A DNA stretch of 64,000 nucleotides from JANXQG01 sp964615095 (GCA_964615095.1 CAZTPX010000012.1:44892-108891), one strand, 5' to 3'. Counted from the first letter of the stretch, positions 9,038 to 18,921 are shown. Notes: generated from the sequence alone by a model not told the origin. Made by a program: numbers and translations.

Positions 9038-9849
9038 TTCTTCGCCCGCTCCTTCCGATACTGCTGGGCCACGTAGAACTCGAATCCGTCGCCCGCCGCG
9101 CGGATGCCGAACTGAGTTCTGCTGACATCGCTCGCATCGTCGCCGGCATAATCCTTCTCCAACTTGGCCAGCTTGGCCTCGACGTCTACGGGCAGGATCT
9201 TCAAGACTACTCGGTCGCCAGGGCTGAGGCCAGCCCGGCTGAACAAGTCGATGTCTGCGTGGCTGAGATCGCCTCGTTGCCAGGTCAGATAGCAGCGCTT
9301 TTCCTGGTCGGCCGGCCCGGTGTAAATCTCGGGCTTTGGCTTGGAGAACTTGCGGATATAGATTAGCTTGTTGTCGGGCATGACCACGGCCAACTCGATG
9401 CCGAAGAAATCGAGTTGCCGAGCATACTTGTCCTTGGTGTTGCCCTTGAGGAAACGCAACTCCCAGTTCCGCGCAACAACGTCTTTTGCGCTCGCCTCGC
9501 GCAGATCGCCCCAATCGGCGGGTTTGATTACGAAGCGGGAGGCATCCTCCAGCAGCTTCGCCTTGGCGTCCGCACCGGCCACAACCGCGGCCAACGAGTC
9601 CTCCAAAGAAAGTTCAGCGGGGGCGGCGGCCCGATCCAAGGGAATGGCCAGATCGAGTTTGAGTTCAGCCGCCGGCAGTGGTCGGGCAGCTTTGGCTGCC
9701 CCATCTCCAGAGCCTTTTCCGCCCAACCAGCCGGCCAGCCAGGCCACGACGATCAACAGCAATAGGCCCGATCCCAACGAAACGCCCAGCACCGTCCGCG
9801 ATATGCGGCGTGGCACGCTTTCAGAAGCTTCCTCGGGTGCAGCGTTCAA
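9034..9849 (-). CDS. Single-pass membrane protein of unknown function in the envelope operon
   Basis: The best start is a TTG at 9849 preceded by a strong GGGAGG ribosome binding site five bases away. The 271-residue protein has a short basic N terminus, one TM helix at about residues 21-44 (GVSLGSGLLLLIVVAWLAGW) and a soluble domain. That domain includes YARQLDFFGIELAVVMPDNK and ends in a lysine-rich tail. The fold is not recognised. It lies 26 bases after the alpha-toroid gene, and its stop overlaps the start of the propeller gene, so translation is probably coupled. It could be a membrane partner that docks the secreted products of the operon. Confidence 0.7.
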   Translation of the reverse strand: MNAAPEEASESVPRRISRTVLGVSLGSGLLLLIVVAWLAGWLGGKGSGDGAAKAARPLPAAELKLDLAIPLDRAAAPAELSLEDSLAAVVAGADAKAKLLEDASRFVIKPADWGDLREASAKDVVARNWELRFLKGNTKDKYARQLDFFGIELAVVMPDNKLIYIRKFSKPKPEIYTGPADQEKRCYLTWQRGDLSHADIDLFSRAGLSPGDRVVLKILPVDVEAKLAKLEKDYAGDDASDVSRTQFGIRAAGDGFEFYVAQQYRKERAKK

Positions 9850-9875
9850 AGGTCCTCCCGGTGCTCACACGCACG

Positions 9876-11507
9876 TCAGTTTTCGAACTCCGCGTCCGGA
9901 CGGATCGCCAAGTACCAGTCTTTCCAGTAGCGAATTTCTATGCTCCGCCGGGACTTAGTCAATTCCCCGCCGATAGGAGCTGGACCGGGACTCCGCGACA
10001 ACCGCCTCAAGGCATCGCGGGCATTGATCGCCACGTCGTTGTCGGGGTCGCTAAGCGCGTAGATCAAGCTGGGCACGAGGTCGAGATTCGCGCCCTTGCC
10101 AATCGCCTGCACGGCGGCGACGCGTGTCGACGGCAAGCGGTCGGCGATCAGCCCGCGCAACAGATCCGCGTTTTTCGCCGCAAGGATTTCGGCCTCGGCG
10201 GGCGGCAACTGGCCCAGGGAAGCGATGCCTTGCTCGAAAGCGTCGTCGTCGCGTTTCTCGAGGATGGGCAGCAACTCCGCGGCCGTGGTCCATTTCGGCA
10301 CCGGCCGCACTTTGCCGGCGGCGACGTGCAAGTTGGCCGTCTGGCGGGGCAGCCCCCGACCAGACACCAAGGTGCTGTCACCGTAGCCGTAGGCCTTCTC
10401 GATGCTCTTCTTGGAAGACCGCAGGAGGAACAAGGTTGCAAACGCCGTGTCGGCTGTTCGCCCCGCGGGGCTATCCTTGGTGGTCCAGCTTCCATCTTCG
10501 TCTTGCAGGGAGAGCAAGTAACGGGCCCCATCGCTATACCACTTGGGTTCCGGGTCCGGCTGCCCCAGCGACAACTCGCGGAAACTTTCGTAGCGTTCGT
10601 AGGCATAGAGGTAATAGAAGGTCCACCACTCCTTGCGGCGGAGGTCGTGGTGTTTTCCCATCCAGCGATTGCCGGCGGTCTCGGCGTCCTTGACACGGCG
10701 TGGCTCGATCTTGGTTTGCGGGTTTGCGGCGGCCGCCGGTTGCTGGTCATTGACTTCGCGCAGCGCCATGGGCAGATCCTCGTTGCGCTTTTCCACGCGG
10801 GGCGACATTCCCAGCAGATCGGCGCAGATGTATAGGCTGCCCAACCCGGCGGCCACCATGCTGTGCCGCACCTCGCTCTGCTTCACCATCCCCGTTTTGG
10901 CAACGGTCCCCTGGTATCCGAACCCGCCGCTAGGGTCTTGCGTCTTGAGGAGCCACGTGGTCACTGCTTCGATGGTTTCCGGCGGGATCTTGAACCCGGC
11001 CTGCGTCGCCTCCCAGGCGCTGAGCACGCCGTACTGAGTCATCGAGGTATCACCGGTTTCCTTGTCCGGATAACCCCAGCCGCCATGCGGTTTCTGCTTG
11101 GCCTTGAGGTACTGCAACAGCACGCCGATCTCTTCGGAGTAGACACCCGGGTCGAGCGTAACGAGAAAGATGACCGACAAGCCGGCACTATAAATATCCA
11201 AGTTGACCTTGGCCGCGTCGCGGGCTTTGACAACGCCCTGAATGGCGGTGACCGCCTCGACAATCCGCGGGTGCGTCGACTCGGCGTGGTTCTTCAAGAG
11301 CACTAGGCCGACCAGGGCCCTCGCCCCCACGCGCGTGTCGTTGGCGGCAGGCGATTCGAGAAAGGCAACGGCCTTCTTGACAGCCGCTTTGACCGTGGGG
11401 CTCTCGGGTGTCAGCGCCCAAGACGCTTGACCGCCGCCCAGAACTACCAGGAGAAATATCCCGAACCCGGCCGCCGTACTACTACGCAACCTGAGACGCG
11501 CAATCAC
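9876..11507 (-). CDS. Secreted prenyltransferase/squalene-cyclase-like alpha-toroid protein with C-terminal HEAT-like repeats
   Basis: This is the first gene of the five-gene operon. The 543-residue product starts with a signal peptide (GIFLLVVLGGGQASWA). Repeats of the squalene-oxidase/prenyltransferase alpha-alpha toroid follow (KPHGGWGYPDKETGDTSMTQ; TQDPSGGFGYQGT; LQDEDGSWTTKDSPAGRTAD). After about residue 450 there are HEAT-like helices (RLPSTRVAAVQAIGKGANLD; DPDNDVAINARDALRRLS). The aspartate-rich catalytic motif of true cyclases is not evident. As in many planctomycete homologues, a structural or binding role in the periplasm is more likely than terpene chemistry. The 170-base gap upstream (11508-11677) should hold the operon promoter; no sequence match is convincing. 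Confidence 0.8.
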   Translation of the reverse strand: MIARLRLRSSTAAGFGIFLLVVLGGGQASWALTPESPTVKAAVKKAVAFLESPAANDTRVGARALVGLVLLKNHAESTHPRIVEAVTAIQGVVKARDAAKVNLDIYSAGLSVIFLVTLDPGVYSEEIGVLLQYLKAKQKPHGGWGYPDKETGDTSMTQYGVLSAWEATQAGFKIPPETIEAVTTWLLKTQDPSGGFGYQGTVAKTGMVKQSEVRHSMVAAGLGSLYICADLLGMSPRVEKRNEDLPMALREVNDQQPAAAANPQTKIEPRRVKDAETAGNRWMGKHHDLRRKEWWTFYYLYAYERYESFRELSLGQPDPEPKWYSDGARYLLSLQDEDGSWTTKDSPAGRTADTAFATLFLLRSSKKSIEKAYGYGDSTLVSGRGLPRQTANLHVAAGKVRPVPKWTTAAELLPILEKRDDDAFEQGIASLGQLPPAEAEILAAKNADLLRGLIADRLPSTRVAAVQAIGKGANLDLVPSLIYALSDPDNDVAINARDALRRLSRSPGPAPIGGELTKSRRSIEIRYWKDWYLAIRPDAEFEN

Positions 11508-11677
11508 CAGGAGACCCTTTCGCGCAAATCGACCGAAGCGGTCTAATCTATCCGCGGCTGCGACAGGCGCAATCGACGGGATTGGCCCACGGCCGGAACC
11601 ACTCGAGAGAAGCCATCAACAACGGCAATAATAGTGCGGATGGGGGAATCTGTCAACCATGCACTCCGTTTGCCGGG

Positions 11678-13684
11678 TTACTTGCGTGAGTTTATATATG
11701 TAACGACTGGGTCCCATTGAATGCGGCCGCCAGCCGCGACTTTCCTGCTCGCGATGAAATACAAGGCATCGCCCTCGGCCACGTTGACATTCACGTCGTG
11801 GACGACCGGCCGGTCCTTGACGACTTGCGCCGACCAGATTTCCTTGGAATCGAGCAATACGGCAACATTCATGGCGACTGCGTCTTTGCCGTGCGGCGAC
11901 ACCTGCCCCTCGACACGGACAACGCCCGCCCGCCGGGCTACCCATTTCCGCACCGCGTCGCTGCCGCTGGGCGTCATCTGGAAATAGCCGATCTCGCAGC
12001 CATCGTCACCCTTCCAATGTGGATCCTGGAAAGTCATGTCGCGATAGGTCCCTCGGCTCCGCTGTTGATTGTACCATTGGTTCTTGCCCGGCACGCTGGA
12101 ATAGCCATCCGAGGCCCGGTAGCTTTCCGCGGCATATTCGAAGAGCATGTGCTTGATCGCCGCAGCCTTTGCCGCCGGGTTCTTGTCGCCACGGACAAGG
12201 ACCCGGATGGTATGCGGCACATTGGGGTCCAGGCCGGTCTTGATGAATGCGAACTGATAAGTGGTAGGAACGCTGGCATAGCAGTCCACGGTCTTCTGCA
12301 GGATACCGTCGATGGAAACGTCGGCCTTGCCGCAGTCGGGACCTTTCACCGGCCGCCAGTAGACGTCCGCTCCTCGGAATGTCAACGCGACACGGTCGCC
12401 GGCCGTGGCGCTGACTTTCGCGCGGCCATCGTAGTAATCCTCGTTCGCCTCATCGTGCCATCGGCCCTGGCAGGACGTCTCCGCGCTGCCGCTCGGTACA
12501 CGGCGGGTGTGGCGGCTCTCGATAGGGTCGGACGATTCGAAGAGTGGCACGTAGCCGTAGCACTGGGTAGGCTCGGCGGTCACGGCCCAAGGAGCCTGGT
12601 TCGGCGTGATCAGGTACACCGAGGGCGAAACATACGCCTCGGCGGCGGTCTGGCCCGGCCCCAACTCGATCCGATACCGCTTGCCCCGGGCGCCTTGCCA
12701 GAAAGCGTAGGCCAGCAGCGTCCGGTCGCCGGAACGAGTGTCGGTCTTGGCCGCGTCGGTCACCCATGTGCCGACCAACCCGCCGCTGTTCCACGACGGG
12801 CCAAAGTAATAGGAAGGCCCCCAGTCCTGTCGGCCCAGGTCGTCGCATAGCGACAGCCCGCTGATGTAGTTGAAGGAAAGGTATTTTTTGAGCCACGTGT
12901 TGTACGTCACGCAGTAACCGTTGACGTAGGATGCCTTTCCGCCCACGCCGGGTTCGGACCACTGGCCGTTGTAGAACTTCCGCCACTTGCCCGGGGCCAT
13001 CTTGTCGGCGATCGCGCACCGCGCCACGCGGTGACGGAGGAATCCGGCGGCGGGAGAACCGGTCTTCGCCCAGGTATAGTGGTTGGTGAAGAGGTAGATG
13101 TATCCGCCTCTCTCGTCCACGTAGAGGACGTGATCGCCATCGCCGCCGTCCCACGAAAGCCCGGAGAAGTCTGGCCCCTTGCGGACAAGGGCCGGGGCGT
13201 CGCGGGTCAACAGCCGGCCATCGTATTTCCACGTCAAGCCCTTGTCGGTGCTCGATGCCAGGTGAATTTCCCGCAGGATCATGCCGGCATAGCCGTCCTG
13301 TTCACAGTGCATGGGGGCGTACAGCCGTTTCTCCGCGGCGTCGTACCATACGCCACCCAGGATATAAGGCGCGCGCAGGGGAAAGCGGGCGGCGCCGTCG
13401 GGTTGGCGGACCGCGTTCTCGATGTTCGTGCCCTTATAACGCAGCACTGGTCCGCTGTAGCCGTTCTTGTAGATAATCCAGTACTCGCCGTCGATCATCA
13501 CCGGGCAGTAGGGAAAGTCCATATCGACCGGGTTCTTCGGTCCCATGTAGTCCGGCAGTGTTTCCAATTTTTCCTCGGTCACCTTGATGGAAAAAGGGAT
13601 CGCCGCACGGCCGTCATCAGCCGCCGAGGCCGCTCCTTGGATTGCAGTCGCGACGAACAGAGAGAACAGGGATGGCACGATCAT
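11678..13684 (-). CDS. Secreted protein with a sialidase/DUF4185-like propeller region and C-terminal beta domains
   Basis: The start is the ATG at 13684, behind an AAGGA ribosome binding site, giving 668 residues with a signal peptide (MIVPSLFSLFVATAIQGAAS). Residues up to about 400 alternate bladed motifs typical of glycan-active propellers, such as IHLASSTDKGLTWKYDGRLL, which resembles an Asp-box, and YWIIYKNGYSGPVLRYKG. The C-terminal half has two beta-sandwich-like segments (DRVALTFRGADVYWRPVKG; VAMNVAVLLDSKEIWSA) of the kind used for carbohydrate binding. It could be a glycoside hydrolase or a binding protein for host or algal polysaccharide; the exact family is uncertain. It is divergent from the GH-like gene at 14269. 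Confidence 0.65.
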   Translation of the reverse strand: MIVPSLFSLFVATAIQGAASAADDGRAAIPFSIKVTEEKLETLPDYMGPKNPVDMDFPYCPVMIDGEYWIIYKNGYSGPVLRYKGTNIENAVRQPDGAARFPLRAPYILGGVWYDAAEKRLYAPMHCEQDGYAGMILREIHLASSTDKGLTWKYDGRLLTRDAPALVRKGPDFSGLSWDGGDGDHVLYVDERGGYIYLFTNHYTWAKTGSPAAGFLRHRVARCAIADKMAPGKWRKFYNGQWSEPGVGGKASYVNGYCVTYNTWLKKYLSFNYISGLSLCDDLGRQDWGPSYYFGPSWNSGGLVGTWVTDAAKTDTRSGDRTLLAYAFWQGARGKRYRIELGPGQTAAEAYVSPSVYLITPNQAPWAVTAEPTQCYGYVPLFESSDPIESRHTRRVPSGSAETSCQGRWHDEANEDYYDGRAKVSATAGDRVALTFRGADVYWRPVKGPDCGKADVSIDGILQKTVDCYASVPTTYQFAFIKTGLDPNVPHTIRVLVRGDKNPAAKAAAIKHMLFEYAAESYRASDGYSSVPGKNQWYNQQRSRGTYRDMTFQDPHWKGDDGCEIGYFQMTPSGSDAVRKWVARRAGVVRVEGQVSPHGKDAVAMNVAVLLDSKEIWSAQVVKDRPVVHDVNVNVAEGDALYFIASRKVAAGGRIQWDPVVTYINSRK

Positions 13685-13775
13685 GGTGGAGTCCTTGAGT
13701 TGGAGTTTTGCGGACACCGATCACTGTAATGTATGAATGCTGCTGCTGGCAAGCACCAAGGCGTCGGTGCTGGGG

Positions 13776-14021
13776 CCATGCGGTTTATTCTGGATTCATT
13801 CCATTTGCTGTCGGGCAGGTTGGGTCGCGTAGCGACCGCCGATGGTAGCCGTGGGTTTCAACCCACGGTTTGCGATGGGCCGCGACGATCCACGTCGCGT
13901 AGCGACGACTGATTCTCAATCGTCGCTACGCGACGGGGGAGCGTGCGGGGCGGAATTTCGTTCGTGGGTTGAAACCCACGGCTACCATCACAGCGTCGCT
14001 ACGCGACGGGTGGCAGCTTCT
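13776..14021. repeat. 246-bp palindromic element, copy 1
   Basis: This element shares its outer sequence and its exact length of 246 bp with the copy at 41782-42027. It contains three nested inverted repeats: GTCGCGTAGCGAC at 13824-13836 against 13995-14007, a perfect 27-bp pair at 13841-13867 against 13963-13989, and a perfect 15-bp pair at 13894-13908 against 13920-13934. Each 27-bp arm is itself palindromic around GTGGGTTTCAACCCAC. No ORF lies within it, so it would need a transposase in trans. The rest of this gap (14022-14268) holds no recognised feature except the leader of the next gene. Confidence 0.85.
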
Positions 14022-14268
14022 GCCTAGGGAAGAAAACCAGACTGTTCCGCTTCTTCCAATTCTCCCCAGCCACCAACTTGTGCGCAGGTACACCCGTGTG
14101 CCGTCCGCCCAATTCGGCATATTGCGCAAGACACGATAGTTACTGATCTGCCGGTCCTTGTGTCCCACGTCATATTGACTTTGCCCCGATCTTCGAGCAA
14201 GATTGGATATCGTCACGAAACCCATCCGGCGTGGAAATCGATCGCAAGAACATTCTGGACAAACGATC

Positions 14269-17265
14269 ATGTCAGTCACTCCAAAATCCGCAGCGGCCTC
14301 CGTACGCCGGTCCGCCCTGATCCCCGCCGTTGCTGTGGCGTTTCTCGCGTCGGCCGCCGCGGCCCGGGGAGAATCGCAGTTCGTGCTGGCGGCCAACATG
14401 AAGGTGCTCCGCTGCGACATGCCCAATACGACCTACCGCTTCGCCGGCAGCAATGCCCCCGGGCAGATATTCCTTCCCGGCGAAACGATCGATGTCAAGC
14501 TGATCTTCGCCAAGGGCACGAACCGGGGCGAGGTCCGCGACTTTGCCATCGAGATCCAGGAGATCACCACCCGCGATCCGGAGGCCCGCATCAAAGAGGC
14601 CTTTACCGATACGGGAGGCAACGCGCCGCTAGTGGCCCTGGAGGGCAAACCGACCACCTGCCCGATCAGCGTGCGGTTCGACGCCCGCCCGGAGACAGCC
14701 TTCGAAGTCAAGGGCCTACCGCTGCCGGCCCGCTTCGGTACCTACGCCCTGGTCCTGGTGCGGGGGGCCAAGCGGCAGTTCCTGGCCACCTTGTGCCGCG
14801 TGCCCCAGCCGCGCGCGGACGGCCGCATCGACAACGTGCCCGTCTTCGGCGAGGGCCAGATGATGGAACCCGCCGAGCTGCTGGAAACCCGCGCGGCCAT
14901 GTACCATCGCATGGGCGTGCGCGGCTGGCGTTCCGAACTGGGCTGGAACGAGGAGGCCGACGGCAAATGCGACTGGGACCGCTACGACCGGCTCTTCGCC
15001 GCCGCCGAAAAGACCGGCTGCAAGATCATGGTCACCCTGGGCGGGCATTCCGGCTGGCGCTGGACGTTCGGCGAGCCGACGCCCGCCGCCGGCTGGACAG
15101 CGGGTTGCTTCGGCTACGGCGGCACCGGCGACTGGGTCTGTAAGCCGGAACTGTACGAGCGCTACGGCCGCTGGATCACGGCCTTCTGCCAGCGCTATTG
15201 GAAGGACGGCCGCGGTGCCCTCTGGGGCCTGGAGAACTACAACGAGCCTTGGGAAGGGGGTGGCATCAGCGGCTGGGCACGCGACATGCTCCAGTACCGC
15301 GCCCTGCAGAAACTTATTGCCACCAGCGCCCGCAAGGTCTCGCCGCAAATCAAAATCCTCGCCGCCTCCTCGATCATGAACACCGAAGACAAGCTCTTCA
15401 GCGACGGCTCCCGGGAATTCGACCAGTACATCGACATCTTCACCGACCACTACGTGGTGCCGCCGTCGTGCTACGGGCCGCTGGTCGCCAGGGCGCACGG
15501 CAAGGAATCCATGGAAACCGAGACCTGGTTCGTCAATGCCGAGTACCTCCTGCCCCAGGGCGTGGCGCAGTTCATGGCCTGCGGCCAGCAACGGCTGGCC
15601 CCCTGGCATCCCCGCGTGTTGTTCGATCCCCTGCCGGGCAACAACGATAATTACTTGATTCCCTCGCCCGTGGTCGCCGCCACCGCGGCCCTGAACCACT
15701 TCCTCACCGGCAAGCAGTTCGAGAAGATCGTATTCTGCGATCACCTGCCGTGGGTCTTCCAGTTCGGCAAGGACAACCAGACGGACGCGCTGCTGATGGT
15801 CTTCGGCCAGTTGATGCCCATCGCCGGCAACGACCCCAAGGACCGGCTCTGGTCCCAGGTGGACGCTGCGCCGGGCGGAAAGATGACCATCGACAACGCC
15901 GACGGACTGCTGCAGTTCTACGACCTGGCCGGCAACCCGATCCACCAGGGCGACCGCAGTGTCGAACTGCCCATGACGATCTTCCCCACCTACATTACCT
16001 GCCGGCAGGGGGCCGTCGCGGCAGGCAAGCGGCTGGCGGCGGCGCGGATCGAAGGCAAACGGGCCGTGGAGATCCTGCCCCGCGACTTCACCGAGCGGGT
16101 GGCCGACGGCGCAACGCTTTCGGTCGATCTGCACAACTGCCTCAACCGCACCGTCAGCGGCGAATTGGCCGTGCAAGCGCCCGACGGCCTGCTGCTCAAG
16201 CAGACTTCGCAGCCCGTGAAGCTCGCGCCCGGCCAGCGGCAGAGTGTCAACTTCCAGTTGACCCGGGCACGGGCCAACGCGGCCAATGCCTATCCGTTCG
16301 CCTTCCGCTTCAGCAGCGACGCCGGCAACGCGGAGTACAAAGAAGTGCTCAACGCCGTGATCATCCCCAAAAAAACGATCCGCGTCGACGGCAACCTGGA
16401 CGACTGGAAAGACGTGCCCGGCGTGACCGTGCTGGCGAAGTCCCAGAAGGCCGAATTAACTGAGCTGTTGCGCCGACCCTGGCTGCAGCTCAAGGACGCC
16501 GAGCCGCAGGGCAATTTCGCCCAGTTCAAGTTGGCCTGGGACGAGAACTACCTGTACGTGGCCGCGCTGGTAAACGACCCCACGCCGCAGGAAAAGGGCC
16601 TCGCCCCGATGGCCGGGCGCAACGAAGACCTTTATTTCCACTCCGGCGCGTCCGACCAGCAATCGCCCTACAAGGAGTTCCTGGCGAAACGTCCCGGGCG
16701 AAGTTTCGCCGAGGTACCGTACGTGTGGCGCTACAATCCCGAAAGCCCCGACCACCCCGCGCTGCCCGCGGTTCCCTTCCGCCGCGACCGGCTGCAGATC
16801 GCTTTGGACGTGACCGACGACTGGCACGACATGACGCCCGACACCGACCGCGTGCCCTATGGGTTCCACGCCGTCCCCGACACGGATTACGAGTACTCCT
16901 TGTATCTGACGAATCAGGGGAGCGAGCTATGGCGGCAACTGGCTCCCGGCGTGCCGCGGGTCAACGACTGGCCGCGGCAGCCGAAGGCCAAGCGTTCCAC
17001 AGGCACGGTGCCGGGCGCCAAGCACGTCGTGCGGCGGGAGGGCAACACCTACGTCTACGAGCTGGCCATTCCCAAGGAAGAGCTTGCGCAATTGAAGCTT
17101 GCCACCGGCACGACCCTGGGCGTGATGCTCCGCGCCGGCAACAGTAACGGCCCGCACGTCGATCTGGGCAACGACAAGGCGGTGGTCAAGCGGAACGGCC
17201 TGACGCTGCACCCCTACTGGGAACGGGCCAACAATTGCGGCATCCGCTGGCGGCTGGTAGAGTGA
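14269..17265 (+). CDS. Secreted glycoside-hydrolase-like protein with C-terminal CBM9-like domain
   Basis: The likely start is the ATG at 14269, giving 999 residues with a signal peptide (ALIPAVAVAFLASAAAARGE). An N-terminal beta domain (to about residue 200) precedes a TIM-barrel region. That region contains GLENYNEPWEG, where Asn-Glu-Pro at 325-327 matches the acid/base motif of clan GH-A hydrolases (Glu326). Beta-sandwich material follows. At the end is a CBM9/DOMON-type domain opening KKTIRVDGNLDDWKDVPGV and continuing FKLAWDENYLYVAALVNDPT. The expected activity is cleavage of a beta-linked polysaccharide outside the cytoplasm; the substrate cannot be told. It heads a run of co-oriented genes reaching 21277. 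Confidence 0.8.
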   Translation: MSVTPKSAAASVRRSALIPAVAVAFLASAAAARGESQFVLAANMKVLRCDMPNTTYRFAGSNAPGQIFLPGETIDVKLIFAKGTNRGEVRDFAIEIQEITTRDPEARIKEAFTDTGGNAPLVALEGKPTTCPISVRFDARPETAFEVKGLPLPARFGTYALVLVRGAKRQFLATLCRVPQPRADGRIDNVPVFGEGQMMEPAELLETRAAMYHRMGVRGWRSELGWNEEADGKCDWDRYDRLFAAAEKTGCKIMVTLGGHSGWRWTFGEPTPAAGWTAGCFGYGGTGDWVCKPELYERYGRWITAFCQRYWKDGRGALWGLENYNEPWEGGGISGWARDMLQYRALQKLIATSARKVSPQIKILAASSIMNTEDKLFSDGSREFDQYIDIFTDHYVVPPSCYGPLVARAHGKESMETETWFVNAEYLLPQGVAQFMACGQQRLAPWHPRVLFDPLPGNNDNYLIPSPVVAATAALNHFLTGKQFEKIVFCDHLPWVFQFGKDNQTDALLMVFGQLMPIAGNDPKDRLWSQVDAAPGGKMTIDNADGLLQFYDLAGNPIHQGDRSVELPMTIFPTYITCRQGAVAAGKRLAAARIEGKRAVEILPRDFTERVADGATLSVDLHNCLNRTVSGELAVQAPDGLLLKQTSQPVKLAPGQRQSVNFQLTRARANAANAYPFAFRFSSDAGNAEYKEVLNAVIIPKKTIRVDGNLDDWKDVPGVTVLAKSQKAELTELLRRPWLQLKDAEPQGNFAQFKLAWDENYLYVAALVNDPTPQEKGLAPMAGRNEDLYFHSGASDQQSPYKEFLAKRPGRSFAEVPYVWRYNPESPDHPALPAVPFRRDRLQIALDVTDDWHDMTPDTDRVPYGFHAVPDTDYEYSLYLTNQGSELWRQLAPGVPRVNDWPRQPKAKRSTGTVPGAKHVVRREGNTYVYELAIPKEELAQLKLATGTTLGVMLRAGNSNGPHVDLGNDKAVVKRNGLTLHPYWERANNCGIRWRLVE

Positions 17266-17313
17266 TCTGATGTCCCTGTCCCCTGCTCCCTTCTCCTTAC
17301 CCCCTGCTTTCCC

Positions 17314-17847
17314 ATGATCTTTCTCGAAAGTCCTTGGCCTGTTTTGATCCTTGGCCTGGCCCTGGAAATGGTCCTGGCCATCGTGCTCTTTACGACCCGC
17401 CGGGGCGTGGTATTGGGCGCGATGGCAGGCGTGGCCCTGCTGGTGGCGCTAGGCGTGCTGGTGGAAAGTCGGGTGGTTACCGACACGAAGCTGATCCGGC
17501 AAACGTTGGAAGCGGCGGCCGCGGGGCTGCAGGCCAATAACGCGCAGCGAGTCAAAGCCTGCATCGTACCCGATGCCGACGGCGACGCGGCACGAGGGCT
17601 TGTCGACTGGGCCATGTCCAGGGCCGAATTTCAGGAGCTTACGCTCCGAAATCTGGATGTGAAATTCAATTACCAAACGAGTCCGCCTACCGCGGACACG
17701 ACGTTCACGGCGTGGGTCCGCGGCACGGATCGCAGCGGCACATATCCCGGCGAGGTCTCTCGGCCCGTGGCGATGGAAGTCAAGCTCCGCAAGGAGGCGG
17801 GCCGCTGGCTGGTCTATGGCGAGCCGAAGCACGACGTGCATGAGTAG
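17314..17847 (+). CDS. Membrane protein with two N-terminal helices and a small soluble domain
   Basis: This 177-residue protein opens with two TM helices (LESPWPVLILGLALEMVLAI and VVLGAMAGVALLVALGVLVE) joined by a short basic loop. A soluble domain starting DTKLIRQTLEAAAAGLQANN resembles SnoaL/NTF2-like folds in its helix-then-beta layout, with KLRKEAGRWLVYGEPKHD as the closing strands. That fold assignment is inference. No active site is visible. It follows the GH-like gene by 48 bases, a gap of pyrimidine-rich CCCT/TTCTCC text like the tract inserted in pheS. Confidence 0.65.
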   Translation: MIFLESPWPVLILGLALEMVLAIVLFTTRRGVVLGAMAGVALLVALGVLVESRVVTDTKLIRQTLEAAAAGLQANNAQRVKACIVPDADGDAARGLVDWAMSRAEFQELTLRNLDVKFNYQTSPPTADTTFTAWVRGTDRSGTYPGEVSRPVAMEVKLRKEAGRWLVYGEPKHDVHE

Positions 17848-17902
17848 CAGCCCCTGTGATATACTGAATTAACTTTTCCAAAATGCTATCAAGGAGTTGG
17901 AC

Positions 17903-18889
17903 ATGAGCCGCCTGGCAAGATTTCTGTCGGTCCTTATACTGCTGCCCGCCGCCTGCCTGGCCGCCGACAAGCCGTCGCTGCGGGCAAACTGGGACATGCC
18001 GCCCAGGTGCGACCCGCTGGCCCCCGTGCGGATCCAGGACCTGAAAGAGGAACTGCAGCAGACGGGCTATCGCCTGGTGATTGCCATTCATCCGGCCCAG
18101 CCGCCCGGTGCCAAGGGAGAGCCACCGCCTCGCGACCTGTACATCATCAATGCCGACGGCACGGGCCTGAAGCAGCTCACCAAGACGCCCGATGTCGACG
18201 AGCGGGTACCACGGACCTCGCCCGATGGCAGCATGTTCACCTACAATTACGGCGACTACCTGGTCGACGCCAAGACGCTCAAGACACGACAACTCTATGG
18301 CGGCTACGTTTGGACGCCCGACAGCACCCGCACGGCCGAGTGCAGCAAGAGCAGCATCATTTATCGCGACATCCAAACCGGCAAGAAAACCAAGACCGTG
18401 CGGGTGCCGCGAACGGTGAGTATCGTGGACTTGTCGGCCGACGGCAATTGGTTCATCTTTGAGATCCGCAACTACCTGGGGAGCCGGTACACGATCGACT
18501 TTGTCTCGGCCGCCGGCGGCGAGATCCGCAAGCTGCCCAATCATCCTATCCGGGACGGCGAGTGCCATCCGGCCTTCTCGCCCGACGGCAAGTGGATGTG
18601 CTGGAACTCGGGCAGAAGTCTCTCCCTGCGGAAGTTCGATCCGTCCTTGCCCGACGGCACCGACGGGAAGATCATCACCTTGCCGGAGAAGCTCCTCGGC
18701 CAGGACCCCTGCGGGCGGTGGTCGCACTGCGGACGGTACATCGCCTATGTGAAGATTCCCCATGCCGGCAGTTGGACGGTACACAGCCCGATCTGCATCG
18801 TTCGCCTGGCTGATAAAGCCACGATCACGCTCAGCCCGCCGGGATGGCTCGGACACCATTGGGATTACGACTGGCTGCCGCCGGAGTAG
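17903..18889 (+). CDS. Secreted TolB/WD40-like propeller protein (PD40 repeats)
   Basis: The start is the ATG at 17903, six bases after a consensus AAGGAG site; an in-frame TTG six bases upstream overlaps that spacing and is less likely. The 328-residue product has a signal peptide (LARFLSVLILLPAACLA). Repeated blades of the PD40 type follow (RDLYIINADGTGLKQLTKTP; SPDGSMFTYNYGDY; CHPAFSPDGKWMCWNSG; HCGRYIAYVK). Such propellers bind proteins or ligands outside the cytoplasm. No hydrolase domain is fused to it. The next gene starts 32 bases after the stop. Confidence 0.8.
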   Translation: MSRLARFLSVLILLPAACLAADKPSLRANWDMPPRCDPLAPVRIQDLKEELQQTGYRLVIAIHPAQPPGAKGEPPPRDLYIINADGTGLKQLTKTPDVDERVPRTSPDGSMFTYNYGDYLVDAKTLKTRQLYGGYVWTPDSTRTAECSKSSIIYRDIQTGKKTKTVRVPRTVSIVDLSADGNWFIFEIRNYLGSRYTIDFVSAAGGEIRKLPNHPIRDGECHPAFSPDGKWMCWNSGRSLSLRKFDPSLPDGTDGKIITLPEKLLGQDPCGRWSHCGRYIAYVKIPHAGSWTVHSPICIVRLADKATITLSPPGWLGHHWDYDWLPPE

Positions 18890-18921
18890 TTCTTGAAACA
18901 AGAAAGAACTTTCAAATTCAA

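Noticed and set aside
13926..14426. Minus-strand open frame over the repeat element, containing RVYLRTSWWLG
   Set aside because: It crosses the 246-bp repeat and the start of the GH-like gene and cannot be matched to a family; possibly a remnant but unsupported.
14716..16176. Minus-strand open frame of 486 codons opposite the GH-like gene
   Set aside because: It is an antisense shadow; the plus-strand gene has motifs, a signal peptide and a start.
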